A program made the position numbers and the translations under genes. DNA of 64,000 nt from Polyangium jinanense (GTDB lineage: Bacteria > Myxococcota > Polyangia > Polyangiales > Polyangiaceae): positions 36,321-100,320 of the forward strand of contig NZ_JAGTJJ010000041.1 in NCBI RefSeq assembly GCF_028435365.1. Reading direction: 5' to 3'. The notes under the pieces are model-generated. The model had not been told where the DNA came from. It worked only from the letters and a program-made list of their open reading frames with translations, and ran no database searches. Below are positions 50,384 to 58,582 of this stretch, piece by piece; position 1 is the stretch's first letter, and each line of letters begins with the position of its first letter.

Positions 50384-51067
50384 TCAAGGCTTCTTCTCGG
50401 GCGGCGGCGGGTTCGGCGGGGCAAACACCTGCGTCCGGAACGCGAGCTTCCGATCCGCATCCCCGATCCGCGCGACGAACAGACCCACGAACGATCCGAA
50501 GAGCGAGTCGCCCGGTCCGATCGCGGCCGAGCCGCTCGGACGCGTCACCCAGCGCTTGATGCGATCCTGCGTCTCCTGGCTGATCGGGTTCACCTCGACG
50601 AGCGCGGCGACGAAGTACCGCACGTTGTCGTCGAGCTGCGATCGCTCGATCAAGCGGAGTTTTCGGGCCTCGGCGCACTGGCGCAGCACGCCCTCGATGT
50701 TGACGGCGACCGTGTCGACGAGCCCGCCCGGCTGCGTGATCTGGAGCCGGAACACCTCGTCCCAGAGATCGTAGACGACGCGGCACGTCTTCGCCGTGAG
50801 CGCGACGGGCTCGGTGCCGCCTTCGCGGAACACCCACGCGCGGAGCACGATCACCGTGGGCAAACCGCTCGAGAGCTTCTTCTCGATCTCGGCGTCGACC
50901 ACGTCGCGAAACGGCACGCTGATCACGGCCTGCTTGCCGTCCAGCGCGACGGCTGCGTTCCTCGTCGGCAGCGCCGCCGGGGTTTTCGGCGGCTCCGCGC
51001 GCGCGGTCATTGCCGGGGCGGACAGGGCGGCGAGGGCCAGCGCGAAGAGCGCCGCCCGCGGGGTCAT
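50384..51067 (-). CDS. Secreted protein, DUF4390-like
   Basis: A 227-residue protein with a signal peptide (to about residue 24, TARAEPP). The segment FRDVVDAEIEKKLSSGLPTVIVLRAWVFREG resembles DUF4390 proteins, periplasmic beta-rich proteins often next to sensor kinases or outer-membrane genes. The C-terminus is Pro/Lys-rich. Its ATG overlaps the stop of the BamA-like gene (ATGA), so the two are translationally coupled and probably work together at the outer membrane. Function unknown. Confidence 0.75.
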   Translation of the reverse strand: MTPRAALFALALAALSAPAMTARAEPPKTPAALPTRNAAVALDGKQAVISVPFRDVVDAEIEKKLSSGLPTVIVLRAWVFREGGTEPVALTAKTCRVVYDLWDEVFRLQITQPGGLVDTVAVNIEGVLRQCAEARKLRLIERSQLDDNVRYFVAALVEVNPISQETQDRIKRWVTRPSGSAAIGPGDSLFGSFVGLFVARIGDADRKLAFRTQVFAPPNPPPPEKKP

Positions 51068-52557
51068 TTGCGTTCACCGTTGCGCGCGGCGACGAGCCCG
51101 AACATGTTCGAGAACGCGAGCGTCACGCCGCCGAGCTTCGTGTCGAGGCGCAAGCCGATGTTGCCGGTGACGTCGACCGGAAGACGCGACCAACCCCCGT
51201 ATCCCGTCGGCGGATCCGTGAACTCGCGGCGCGTCGCCACCGAGTAGAAGCCCGCCGACGCGAAGAGATCCACGCCGTAAACCGACTCGCGCCCCGTGTA
51301 GAGCGGGATGCGGTACTCGCCCTCGATCTTCGCGGCGAAATCGCCGTATCGAACCTCGATGATGTCGGTGCCGAGCAGGTTCGGTGGCTGCCTCCGATCC
51401 GGCGCGAGCGCGAGCAGACGATCGGGCAAGAGGTCGGTGAAATCTCCGACGTAGAACTGCTCGAAGAAGGGCGCGTCGCCCGCGATCGCGCCTGCGTACG
51501 CATCGAACCGCACGACGTGCCGCCAGGGCAGGCGCCACCAGCGCCTGAGCGTCGCCTCGAACTTCTGGAAGCTGTAATCGCTGCCCGGGATCCCGATCGT
51601 CACGGACGCCTGCGCGAGCGTGCCGCGCGCGGTCAGGAACGGCGCATCGCGCGTGTCGTACGTGAGCGCGCCGCGCACGGTCGAGAGCACGCTGCGGCCC
51701 GGCCGGATCGAGAAATCGATCGGCTCGCGCGAGAGCCCGCGCATGTGCGAGGCCGCGACGGGCACGGTCGCGTCGATCTGTTCGAGGTGGTAGTCGAGCG
51801 CGAAGGACGACGAGACGCCGAGATCGTGGCCTGTTCCAATCGTGGCGCCGAAGCGGCGATAGGCGACGACCGCGTAGTCCGTCACCTCGCGCTGCGCGAT
51901 GAGCGGCGCCTCGAAGAGGACGTCGCGGTTGCCGAAGAAGTCGCGCGCGTCGTTGTAGAGCACGGTCAGCGCGGCCGACCAGCCCGTCCCGACGAACGAG
52001 GGATCGACGAAGCTCGTGCGCAGCGCGTACTGATCCGCGGCGAGCGCGATGCCCGCGCCGAGCGTGATGCCCGTGCCCGCGAGGTTCGTCTCGGCCACCT
52101 GCACGCCGAGGAAGGCCGAGAGCGGACGAGCGTTCCCGGCCGTGTCTTCGTCCGCGGCGACGCCGGCCCAGAGGTTCTGCACGACGAGCGTGTTGCGCTC
52201 GACGACCTCGATGATGAGCACGGCCGCGCCGCGCCGCGAACCCTTACGCAGGCTGAGATCCACCTGCGCGAAAAATCCCGTTCCGAGGAGCCGGTAGCGC
52301 GTGAGCTCGAGCTCCGGGTCGTCGACGTCGAGCAGATCCCCCGCGCGAAACTTCACGTAACGGAGCACCACGCGCCCCGCGGTGCGGACGTTGCCGCGCA
52401 GCTCGATTCCTTCGAGCGTGTAGCGAATGCGGGCCCGCTGCGGTGCCTCCGGCGGCGCGGTCGTGCTCGCCGACGGCGGATCGGCGGCCGAAGCGACGGC
52501 CGGCATCGCCAGGGCGGCGAGGGCGGAGAGCCAGACGAGCGAGCGCGCGCCGATCAC
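51064..52557 (-). CDS. BamA-like outer-membrane protein with one POTRA-like domain
   Basis: A 497-residue protein: signal peptide (to about residue 24, ASAADPP), one POTRA-like domain (about 45-120, RYTLEGIELRGNVRTAGRVVL, GFFAQVDLSLRKG, LIIEVVERN), then a barrel of about 16 strands (for example GTGITLGAGIALAADQYAL, GALTYDTRDAPFLTARG, SVYGVDLFASAGFYS). Short Omp85-type proteins act in insertion or secretion at the outer membrane. It differs from the protein at 12010, which has several POTRA domains. Overlaps the DUF4390-like gene downstream. Confidence 0.82.
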   Translation of the reverse strand: MIGARSLVWLSALAALAMPAVASAADPPSASTTAPPEAPQRARIRYTLEGIELRGNVRTAGRVVLRYVKFRAGDLLDVDDPELELTRYRLLGTGFFAQVDLSLRKGSRRGAAVLIIEVVERNTLVVQNLWAGVAADEDTAGNARPLSAFLGVQVAETNLAGTGITLGAGIALAADQYALRTSFVDPSFVGTGWSAALTVLYNDARDFFGNRDVLFEAPLIAQREVTDYAVVAYRRFGATIGTGHDLGVSSSFALDYHLEQIDATVPVAASHMRGLSREPIDFSIRPGRSVLSTVRGALTYDTRDAPFLTARGTLAQASVTIGIPGSDYSFQKFEATLRRWWRLPWRHVVRFDAYAGAIAGDAPFFEQFYVGDFTDLLPDRLLALAPDRRQPPNLLGTDIIEVRYGDFAAKIEGEYRIPLYTGRESVYGVDLFASAGFYSVATRREFTDPPTGYGGWSRLPVDVTGNIGLRLDTKLGGVTLAFSNMFGLVAARNGERK

Positions 52558-52597
52558 GTGTTTCGTCCGCTGCCCCGCGACATCGCTCGGCGTGCGC

Positions 52598-54535
52598 TCA
52601 CTTCACCTTGGGGATGTATTGCGGGAGGACGAAGTACACGAGCTTGATCCCGTTCTTGCCGCCGAGGACCTGCCCGTCGGGTGTACGCACGCGGATCAAG
52701 GCGCGCATCACGAGCAGCGTCGCGGGCTTGATCGTGTTGTTTACGGCGTGCACGCGGAAGGTCACGGGCGCGTCGCCCTGCAGGCCGTAGAACGTGGTCT
52801 CCGTGCGGCTCGCGTAGGGCAGGGGAGTTGCCGGGCTCTCGAGCGTCTCGATCTTCGTGATGAGCGTGCTCGCGTCGAACGGCATCATCCCCTGATCGAC
52901 CGGCGGGTTCTGGTACGCGAGGTCCGGCACGCCGTCGCCCGTGCAGTCGATGCCGCCGTCGCACGCGTAGTTCTCGTGCGCGGTGGTCACGTCGTGCAGG
53001 CCCGATCCCGCGAGCAGGCCGAGCAATCGCACGACCTCCTTCGACACCGAACCGCTGCCGACGTCCGTCTTCGGGACGAGCGGGTAGTCTTTCCCGCCAA
53101 ACGCTGGGTCGTGGTAGAGGCTGCCCGTCTGCGTGGCGAGATCCGTGAGATCCGCGCGCGCCGCGCCCGGGCTGCCCGTCGCAACGGGCACGCCGACGAC
53201 CTTCGCGTTGATGTTGTTCAGCGCCGTCACTGCGTCGGCATACGTCTTCACCGACCCGCCGACCTTGGCCCCGTCGTACTGGTGCGTGACGTTCGGCCCG
53301 TTGTGGAACGCGGCGTCCGTGATGAGCACGAAGATCGGCAGCGACTCGGGCCGGAAGCACGGCGCGCCGATGCTGCCGGCGAGCGGACAGGCGTGCTGCG
53401 GATAGTTCCAGATCCCGCCGATCGTGAGCGCGTAGTTGTTCGGGTTCGTCGCGGCGAGCCAGAGCGCCTGCGACGTCCCCTCGGGCGCGTCGCCGCCGCC
53501 TCCCGCCGTGAGCGTGCCGAGGATCTGCTTCGTCGCGACGGGCGCCGTGTACTTCTGCCCATCGAACACCGGCGGCGCGAGATCCCCGGAGATCGTTTGA
53601 GCACCAACCTGGAAGCGATACCGATAGAGTGCGTCTCCATCCTGCCCGTACGGCAGCCAGGGCACGTCGCGCACTTCGCCCACGCCGATCCACGCGTCGC
53701 CGATCGCCGGGATGGGCGGGCTCGCCGCGGGATCGCCGTTCAGGATCGTCGGGATGATCTCCGTGTCGATCGACGCCTTCAGGTTGTCGATCGCGGGCTG
53801 CATCGACGCGGTCGTGTCGATCAGGAAGTAGATGTCCGCCTTCGCGACACCGGTGGAAAACGTAAAATCTTTCGTTTGCTCGCCGCCCTGGTACGGCAGG
53901 ACGAAGTAGAGCCCTGCGTCCGCGGGCACCGAGCCCTTGTCGGTCGGGTTCGAGCCGGCCGCGAGCTCGACGAGATCGATGACGCCGTCCTCGTCGCAGT
54001 CGACACGCACGCGGCAGCCCTTCGCGCCGTTCGCGTCGTACGTCGTCTCCTGCGTGTCCGACACGCCGTCGTTGTCGCTGTCGAGATCCCGCACGTCGGG
54101 ATCTCCGTCGCCGTCCGAATCCGCGAGCAAATCGCAGGCATCGTCGCGCGTTTGTCCCGGTTCATCGTTCAACAGAAACGGGTTCGCGGCTTCGTCCGCG
54201 TCGAGTACGCCGTCGCCGTCGCTGTCGTTGTCGAGCGCGTCGGGTGTGCCGTCGCCGTCCGTGTCCTTGTCCGGGCCGAGCTCGAGGAAGTCGGCGATGA
54301 GGTCCTTGTCCTTGTCCGTCGGGTCGCCGCAGGTCCCGCCGGAGTCGATGAAGAGCGAGCCTCCGTCGCCGCCTGCGCCCGCAGCGCCGGAGGACGACAT
54401 GCCGCCGCCGCTTCCGCTCACGTTCCATCCGCCGGGCTTGATCCCGGAGTCGGGCGAGCAGGCCAGCGGAAGGACCGCGGCAGCTGTGAGGAACGAGAGC
54501 CCGAGGCCGAACGAGCGCAAGCGGTTCTGCTTCAT
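52598..54535 (-). CDS. Lipoprotein with calcium-type DxDGDGxxD repeats and a von Willebrand A domain
   Basis: A 645-residue protein from ATG 54535 (AAAGGTG upstream). The lipobox is VLPLAC, followed by a Gly/Ser linker. Residues about 75-190 contain thrombospondin type 3-like repeats (DKDTDGDGTPDALDNDSDGDG, DSDGDGDPDVRDLDSDNDG), expected to bind calcium. A VWA domain follows (about 220-520), with MIDAS DTTAS in DIYFLIDTTASM and a later FVLITDAAFHNG. The C-terminal ~100 residues are beta-rich. A surface protein that probably binds a metal-dependent ligand; the ligand is unknown. Confidence 0.85.
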   Translation of the reverse strand: MKQNRLRSFGLGLSFLTAAAVLPLACSPDSGIKPGGWNVSGSGGGMSSSGAAGAGGDGGSLFIDSGGTCGDPTDKDKDLIADFLELGPDKDTDGDGTPDALDNDSDGDGVLDADEAANPFLLNDEPGQTRDDACDLLADSDGDGDPDVRDLDSDNDGVSDTQETTYDANGAKGCRVRVDCDEDGVIDLVELAAGSNPTDKGSVPADAGLYFVLPYQGGEQTKDFTFSTGVAKADIYFLIDTTASMQPAIDNLKASIDTEIIPTILNGDPAASPPIPAIGDAWIGVGEVRDVPWLPYGQDGDALYRYRFQVGAQTISGDLAPPVFDGQKYTAPVATKQILGTLTAGGGGDAPEGTSQALWLAATNPNNYALTIGGIWNYPQHACPLAGSIGAPCFRPESLPIFVLITDAAFHNGPNVTHQYDGAKVGGSVKTYADAVTALNNINAKVVGVPVATGSPGAARADLTDLATQTGSLYHDPAFGGKDYPLVPKTDVGSGSVSKEVVRLLGLLAGSGLHDVTTAHENYACDGGIDCTGDGVPDLAYQNPPVDQGMMPFDASTLITKIETLESPATPLPYASRTETTFYGLQGDAPVTFRVHAVNNTIKPATLLVMRALIRVRTPDGQVLGGKNGIKLVYFVLPQYIPKVK

Positions 54536-54580
54536 CGTGCACCTTTGCCGGCAGAAGGAAGGCGACGCGAAAACGCCGGC

Positions 54581-55477
54581 TCAGGGTAACACGTCGGCCC
54601 GCCGTTCCCTCCGTCGCCTCGCTCGGGGGTGCATCTCTTCGCTCTGGGCCTCTTCTTCGGCCGCGTGCTCGTCCGCAGCGGCGTGCGGATCACGCGCGAA
54701 TCGTTGCCTGAGCCGCCTCCGGAGCGGCTCCCGGCCACGCGCGCCGGCCGATTCCTCCGCCGGCGGGAGCGGCGCCGCGTCGAGCCGCACGAGATCCGCC
54801 TCGGCCACGGCGGGCTCGTCGAGGTGCTCCGCCGCCCGCACGAGCAGCCGCCGCACCTCGGCGCGCACGGCCGCGTCACGCGTCCATCCGGGACGCGCTT
54901 GCGCCACGATCGCCCGCGCCAGCAAGAGCTCGGCGCGACCGCGTACATCGTCCGGAATCCACGTCGCGAGCGCGGGATCCGCGGCCGCCGAGAGCGCGCG
55001 CCGCAGCGCATTGATCCGCCTCGTGCCGAAGCGCGCCGCGTCCTCAGCCGCGCACGTCGCGAGCCGCGAGAGCCTTTGCGCCACGATCCGCGCCGCGTGC
55101 CCCACGGGCTCCGCGTCGCACGTGGGCAGAGGCCTCGCGTAATCGAACGCGAGCAGCACGGCCGCGAGGCACGCGCCGGCTACGACGACCGTGACCATCA
55201 CCATCGCGACCTCGGCGTGGGATCGAGGCACCCACCCCGTCGTCAGGGCGACGAACGCCGCGCTCGCGGCGAGCACGAGCCCCGTGCAGCCGAGCGCGCC
55301 TTGGGTGTGCGCGATGCGCCGCGTCGGCCCTTGCCGCACGAGGCGCCCCCCGCTCGGCAGACGCTTCATCGCGCGTGACGCGGCCTGATGCAGCCCGACC
55401 GACAGCGGACCGAGCTCCAGCTTCGGAGGTTCGCGGAAGGGGGATTGCGGCGCCCCCGCGCGCCGAACGCCGGTCAT
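54581..55477 (-). CDS. Membrane protein of unknown function
   Basis: A 298-residue protein (start at ATG 55477; a shorter start at codon 37 is possible). Two hydrophobic segments (about 62-82, GCTGLVLAASAAFVALTTGW, and about 90-112) lie near the N-terminus. They are followed by a long, Arg/Ala-rich helical C-terminal part (about 125-260) ending in charged residues. I see no enzyme motif and do not recognise the family. It may be cytoplasmic in its C-terminal part. It is 45 nt from the VWA lipoprotein on the same strand. Confidence 0.6.
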   Translation of the reverse strand: MTGVRRAGAPQSPFREPPKLELGPLSVGLHQAASRAMKRLPSGGRLVRQGPTRRIAHTQGALGCTGLVLAASAAFVALTTGWVPRSHAEVAMVMVTVVVAGACLAAVLLAFDYARPLPTCDAEPVGHAARIVAQRLSRLATCAAEDAARFGTRRINALRRALSAAADPALATWIPDDVRGRAELLLARAIVAQARPGWTRDAAVRAEVRRLLVRAAEHLDEPAVAEADLVRLDAAPLPPAEESAGARGREPLRRRLRQRFARDPHAAADEHAAEEEAQSEEMHPRARRRRERRADVLP

Positions 55478-55542
55478 CGTCGACCGACACTACCAGAGCA
55501 TCGGCCTCTTCCGGAACGCGCCCGATCCGCTCGGCGCGTGTG

Positions 55543-56205
55543 TCAGCGAGGCCCGCCTCGTTTCGCTTTTTCCTCGTGCCCGCTCGTTCCTGCGCGCGCG
55601 GCGAGCACACGCACCACCTCGCGCAGGGGCACGCCGCGCGACGCGAGCCCCACGAGCACGTGGTACACGAGATCCGCGGCCTCGCTGGCGACGCGCGAAT
55701 CGTCTTCGCCTTCGATCGCACGGACGAGCTCGTCCGCTTCCTCGCGGATCTTCGCGCCGATCTTCGCCGGACCTCCGTCGAGCAGCGACCGCGTGTAACT
55801 CTTCTCCGCGCTCGACGTGCGCCGCACCTCGATCTCGCGCTCGAGCACCTCGAGGAACGCGGCCGCATCCACGCCGGAGTCCGCGGCGATCCCGGTCTCG
55901 TCCACGCGACGGAAGAAACACGCGGGTTTGCCCGTGTGGCACGTCGGCCCGACCGGATCGACGAGCAACAGCAACGCATCGGCGTCGCAATCCGCGACGA
56001 TCGCTGCGACGGCGAGCGTGTTTCCGCTCGTCTCGCCCTTCTCCCAGAGCGCGCCTCGGGATCGGCTGAAGAACGTTGCTCGCCCCGTCTCGATCGTTCG
56101 TTCCAGCGACGCGCGGTTCATGTACGCGAGCATGCGCACCTGACCCGTCAGCCTGTCCTGCACGATCGCGGGCAAGAGCCCCGCCTCGCCCCAGGCGAGC
56201 TCCAC
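55543..56205 (-). CDS. hisIE: Bifunctional phosphoribosyl-AMP cyclohydrolase / phosphoribosyl-ATP pyrophosphatase
   Basis: A 220-residue fusion performing the second and third steps of histidine synthesis. The HisI part (1-115) shows YMNRASLERTIETGRATFFSR, GETSGNTL, DCDADALLLLV and the zinc CHTGKPACFF. The HisE part (about 120-200) shows EKSYTRSLLDGG, KIREEADELVRA and EAADLVYHVLVGL. GTG 56205 starts 3 nt after the lgt stop with GAGGAGAG upstream, so it belongs to an lgt-hisIE operon. No other his genes are near. Confidence 0.93.
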   Translation of the reverse strand: MELAWGEAGLLPAIVQDRLTGQVRMLAYMNRASLERTIETGRATFFSRSRGALWEKGETSGNTLAVAAIVADCDADALLLLVDPVGPTCHTGKPACFFRRVDETGIAADSGVDAAAFLEVLEREIEVRRTSSAEKSYTRSLLDGGPAKIGAKIREEADELVRAIEGEDDSRVASEAADLVYHVLVGLASRGVPLREVVRVLAARAGTSGHEEKAKRGGPR

Positions 56206-56208
56206 GCG

Positions 56209-57720
56209 TCAGCTCTCCTCGGACGGAGGCGGCTCGCTCGTCCGCTTTTCCTCTACTGGCTTCTTGGTCTTCTTCGCTGCGACGGCCTTCTGCGCCTTCT
56301 TCGCGGGCTTCTTCTTCACCTCGCGCGGCGCTTCGTCCTCGTCCTCGTCCGCCTCCGCCGCTGCATCCTTCTTCGCCGCGGCGGGCTCGCTGTCCTCGTC
56401 CTCGTCCTCGTCGGCGACGTTGCTCTCGGCCTTCTTCTCCTCCGCTTCGTCGTCGACCAGGGTCGGCAGCGGGATCGCCATCGCCGCTTCGGGATGAGCG
56501 AGCGCGGCGTGGTGATACACGGAGAACGCGAACGCCGCCGCGACGCCCGTGCTGAGCGCCACCGCTTGCGACGTCGAGAGCTGGATCGTCGCCGAGGTCC
56601 CGAACGACTCGGGCCGGAGCGCGAGGAACAGCACCACGGCCGGGACGAACGCGAGGATTTGCGACAGGCGCCGCATCGTGGGGTTCTCGACCATCTTCGA
56701 GATGCCGACCACGTAACCGACCCCGAAGAGCACGAGCGCGAGCGGCAGGAGAATGTGCTCGGGCAGCGACGGCGGGATCCAGCCGCGCTCGTCGTCCGCG
56801 CGCAGCATCTCCAGCAGGAAGCGGCCGACGCCGTAGGCGAACGTGAAGATCAAAAAGATTTGACCACGAAACTTCTGGTACCGCCGCGAGACGAGCAGGA
56901 TCACGAGCAGCGTCACGCCCACGAGCGATTCGTAGATCTGCGTCGGGTGCACCGGGAGCGACGCCGTCGCGTCGTCCTCGATGAGGTGCTTCTTCACGTG
57001 CTGGATCCACGCCGGCGAGCCGCCCGGCGCGCCGCTCGGCGTCTCGATCAGCGAGGGATCCCAACGCGGGAACGTGCCGAGCTTCTGCAGCCACGCGGGC
57101 GCCGTCTTCTCGAGCGGCTGGCCGAAATCACAGCCGAAGAGGTAGCAGCCGACGCGCGTGATCATCAGGCCCGAGGCCAGGCTCGGCACCGCCACGTCCG
57201 CCCACGGAAGGAGCGGGATCCCGTGCCGCCGCAGGAACACCAGCGAGCCGACGAACCCGCCGAGGAAGCCGCCGTACGCCACGAGCCCGCCCTTGCGCAC
57301 GTCGAGCATCGCGCCGAACGACTCGAACTCGTTCAGGTTCGTAACGATGTACAGGATGCGCGAGCCCACCACCGCGGCCACGGCCGTGACCACGTAGTTG
57401 TTCGCCATCAGCTCCTTCGGCAGGCCATCACGCTCCGCGAGCCCGAGCGTCAGATACCAGCCCACGACGAGCGACAGGCCGAGCATCACGCCGTAGCTGT
57501 AGATGGGCAGCGGGCCGACGGGCACCGTGCTCGCGCGGAACACGAACGCCGCGGCGCCGAGGGCCGCTGTGGCGACGGCGGCGCCGATCGCAAACGACCT
57601 GTTCTTCGTCACGAACTGGTAGATCGCGACGATCGCCGCGATCCCTGCGAGCGCGCAGAGGACCCAGAGCAGCGGCAGCGTCGTGCGCGGGAGCGGCACG
57701 CGGAACAGGATCGGATGCAT
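56209..57720 (-). CDS. lgt: Prolipoprotein diacylglyceryl transferase with charged low-complexity tail
   Basis: A 503-residue membrane enzyme that transfers diacylglycerol from phosphatidylglycerol to the lipobox cysteine of prolipoproteins. Family features are the conserved HPTQIYE, YGGFLGGFVG and the GCYLFGCDFG region. About seven or eight membrane helices cover residues 1-395. The last ~90 residues alternate acidic (DEDEDEDSE) and Lys/Ala-rich (KKKPAKKAQK) blocks, which is absent from typical ~290-residue Lgt proteins; the enzyme also has extra helices. A good ribosome site (AAGGAAGG) precedes the ATG. The many lipoproteins in this window are its expected substrates. Confidence 0.92.
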   Translation of the reverse strand: MHPILFRVPLPRTTLPLLWVLCALAGIAAIVAIYQFVTKNRSFAIGAAVATAALGAAAFVFRASTVPVGPLPIYSYGVMLGLSLVVGWYLTLGLAERDGLPKELMANNYVVTAVAAVVGSRILYIVTNLNEFESFGAMLDVRKGGLVAYGGFLGGFVGSLVFLRRHGIPLLPWADVAVPSLASGLMITRVGCYLFGCDFGQPLEKTAPAWLQKLGTFPRWDPSLIETPSGAPGGSPAWIQHVKKHLIEDDATASLPVHPTQIYESLVGVTLLVILLVSRRYQKFRGQIFLIFTFAYGVGRFLLEMLRADDERGWIPPSLPEHILLPLALVLFGVGYVVGISKMVENPTMRRLSQILAFVPAVVLFLALRPESFGTSATIQLSTSQAVALSTGVAAAFAFSVYHHAALAHPEAAMAIPLPTLVDDEAEEKKAESNVADEDEDEDSEPAAAKKDAAAEADEDEDEAPREVKKKPAKKAQKAVAAKKTKKPVEEKRTSEPPPSEES

Positions 57721-57816
57721 GGCCGCCCTTCCTTACGCTTGCCCCAAGGGCCGGGCAAGCGTCGCCGCTGATCGCGGCCCTTTTGGTCGAGGGGCACCTG
57801 CTGCTACGATGCGGGC

Positions 57817-58578
57817 GTGCTCAGACGAGCGACCACGATCGGCGCGTGCGCCCTCCTCTCGCTCACGCTCGTTTCGTGTGTGCCCGAGGGACCGCCCACG
57901 GCAGACGCCGGCCCCGCGCAGCCCGCCCGCCCGGCGGCCCCGCGCCCACAAACCACGGCCCCGACCGCCCCCCTGGTCCCGCCCGGCCCCCCGATCCTCG
58001 CGCCCTTCGAGGACACCTTCGACCGCGCCGTTCTCGGCGAGGACTGGAACGCGCTCTCGCCCGGCTGGCGCATCGAAAACGGCCGCCTCTGCGGCAAGAA
58101 CGCGCGAAACCGCGGCGTCTGGCTGCGCCGCCGGCTCCCCGTGAACGCGCGCATCGAGTTCGACGCTTATGCCGAGAACGCGATCGGCGACCTCAAGGTC
58201 GAGCTCTGGGGCGACGGGCAGAGCGGCGCCACGAGCACGTCCTACACGAACGCCACGAGCTACATCGCGATCTTCGGCGGCTGGCGCAACTCCAAGCACG
58301 TCCTCGCGCGCCTCGACGAGCACGGCGACGATCGGCTGGAGATCGACGTCGATCCGAAGAGCGACGACGAGCGCGAGCGCCCCGTCTCCGTGGGTCAGGC
58401 CTATCGATTCCGCATCGAGCGCGCGGACGGAAAGACGATCGTTTGGTCCATCAACGGGGTCGAGTACTTCACGCTCACCGACCCCGATCCACTCGCGGGT
58501 CCTGGGCACGAGCACTTCGGCTTCAACGATTGGGAAGTCCCGGTTTGCTTCGACAACCTGAAGGTCACGCCGCTCTGA
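57817..58578 (+). CDS. Lipoprotein with a lectin-like (jelly-roll) domain
   Basis: A 253-residue protein from GTG 57817: signal peptide and lipobox LTLVSC, a Pro/Ala-rich linker (25-65), then a beta-rich domain (about 68-253). The domain opens FEDTFDRAVLGEDWNALSP and ends DNLKV, a pattern of concanavalin-like glycan-binding domains (WRIENGRLCG, WSINGVEYFTLTDPDPLAG). No catalytic acid pair is evident, so a binding role is more likely than hydrolysis. It is followed 4 nt later by the next gene and is divergent from lgt. Confidence 0.75.
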   Translation: MLRRATTIGACALLSLTLVSCVPEGPPTADAGPAQPARPAAPRPQTTAPTAPLVPPGPPILAPFEDTFDRAVLGEDWNALSPGWRIENGRLCGKNARNRGVWLRRRLPVNARIEFDAYAENAIGDLKVELWGDGQSGATSTSYTNATSYIAIFGGWRNSKHVLARLDEHGDDRLEIDVDPKSDDERERPVSVGQAYRFRIERADGKTIVWSINGVEYFTLTDPDPLAGPGHEHFGFNDWEVPVCFDNLKVTPL

Positions 58579-58582
58579 CCGC

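Noticed and set aside
55490..57094. 534-residue frame on the lgt/hisIE strand in another phase
   Set aside because: Arg/Gly/Asp-rich out-of-frame shadow of lgt and hisIE, both of which have intact motifs.
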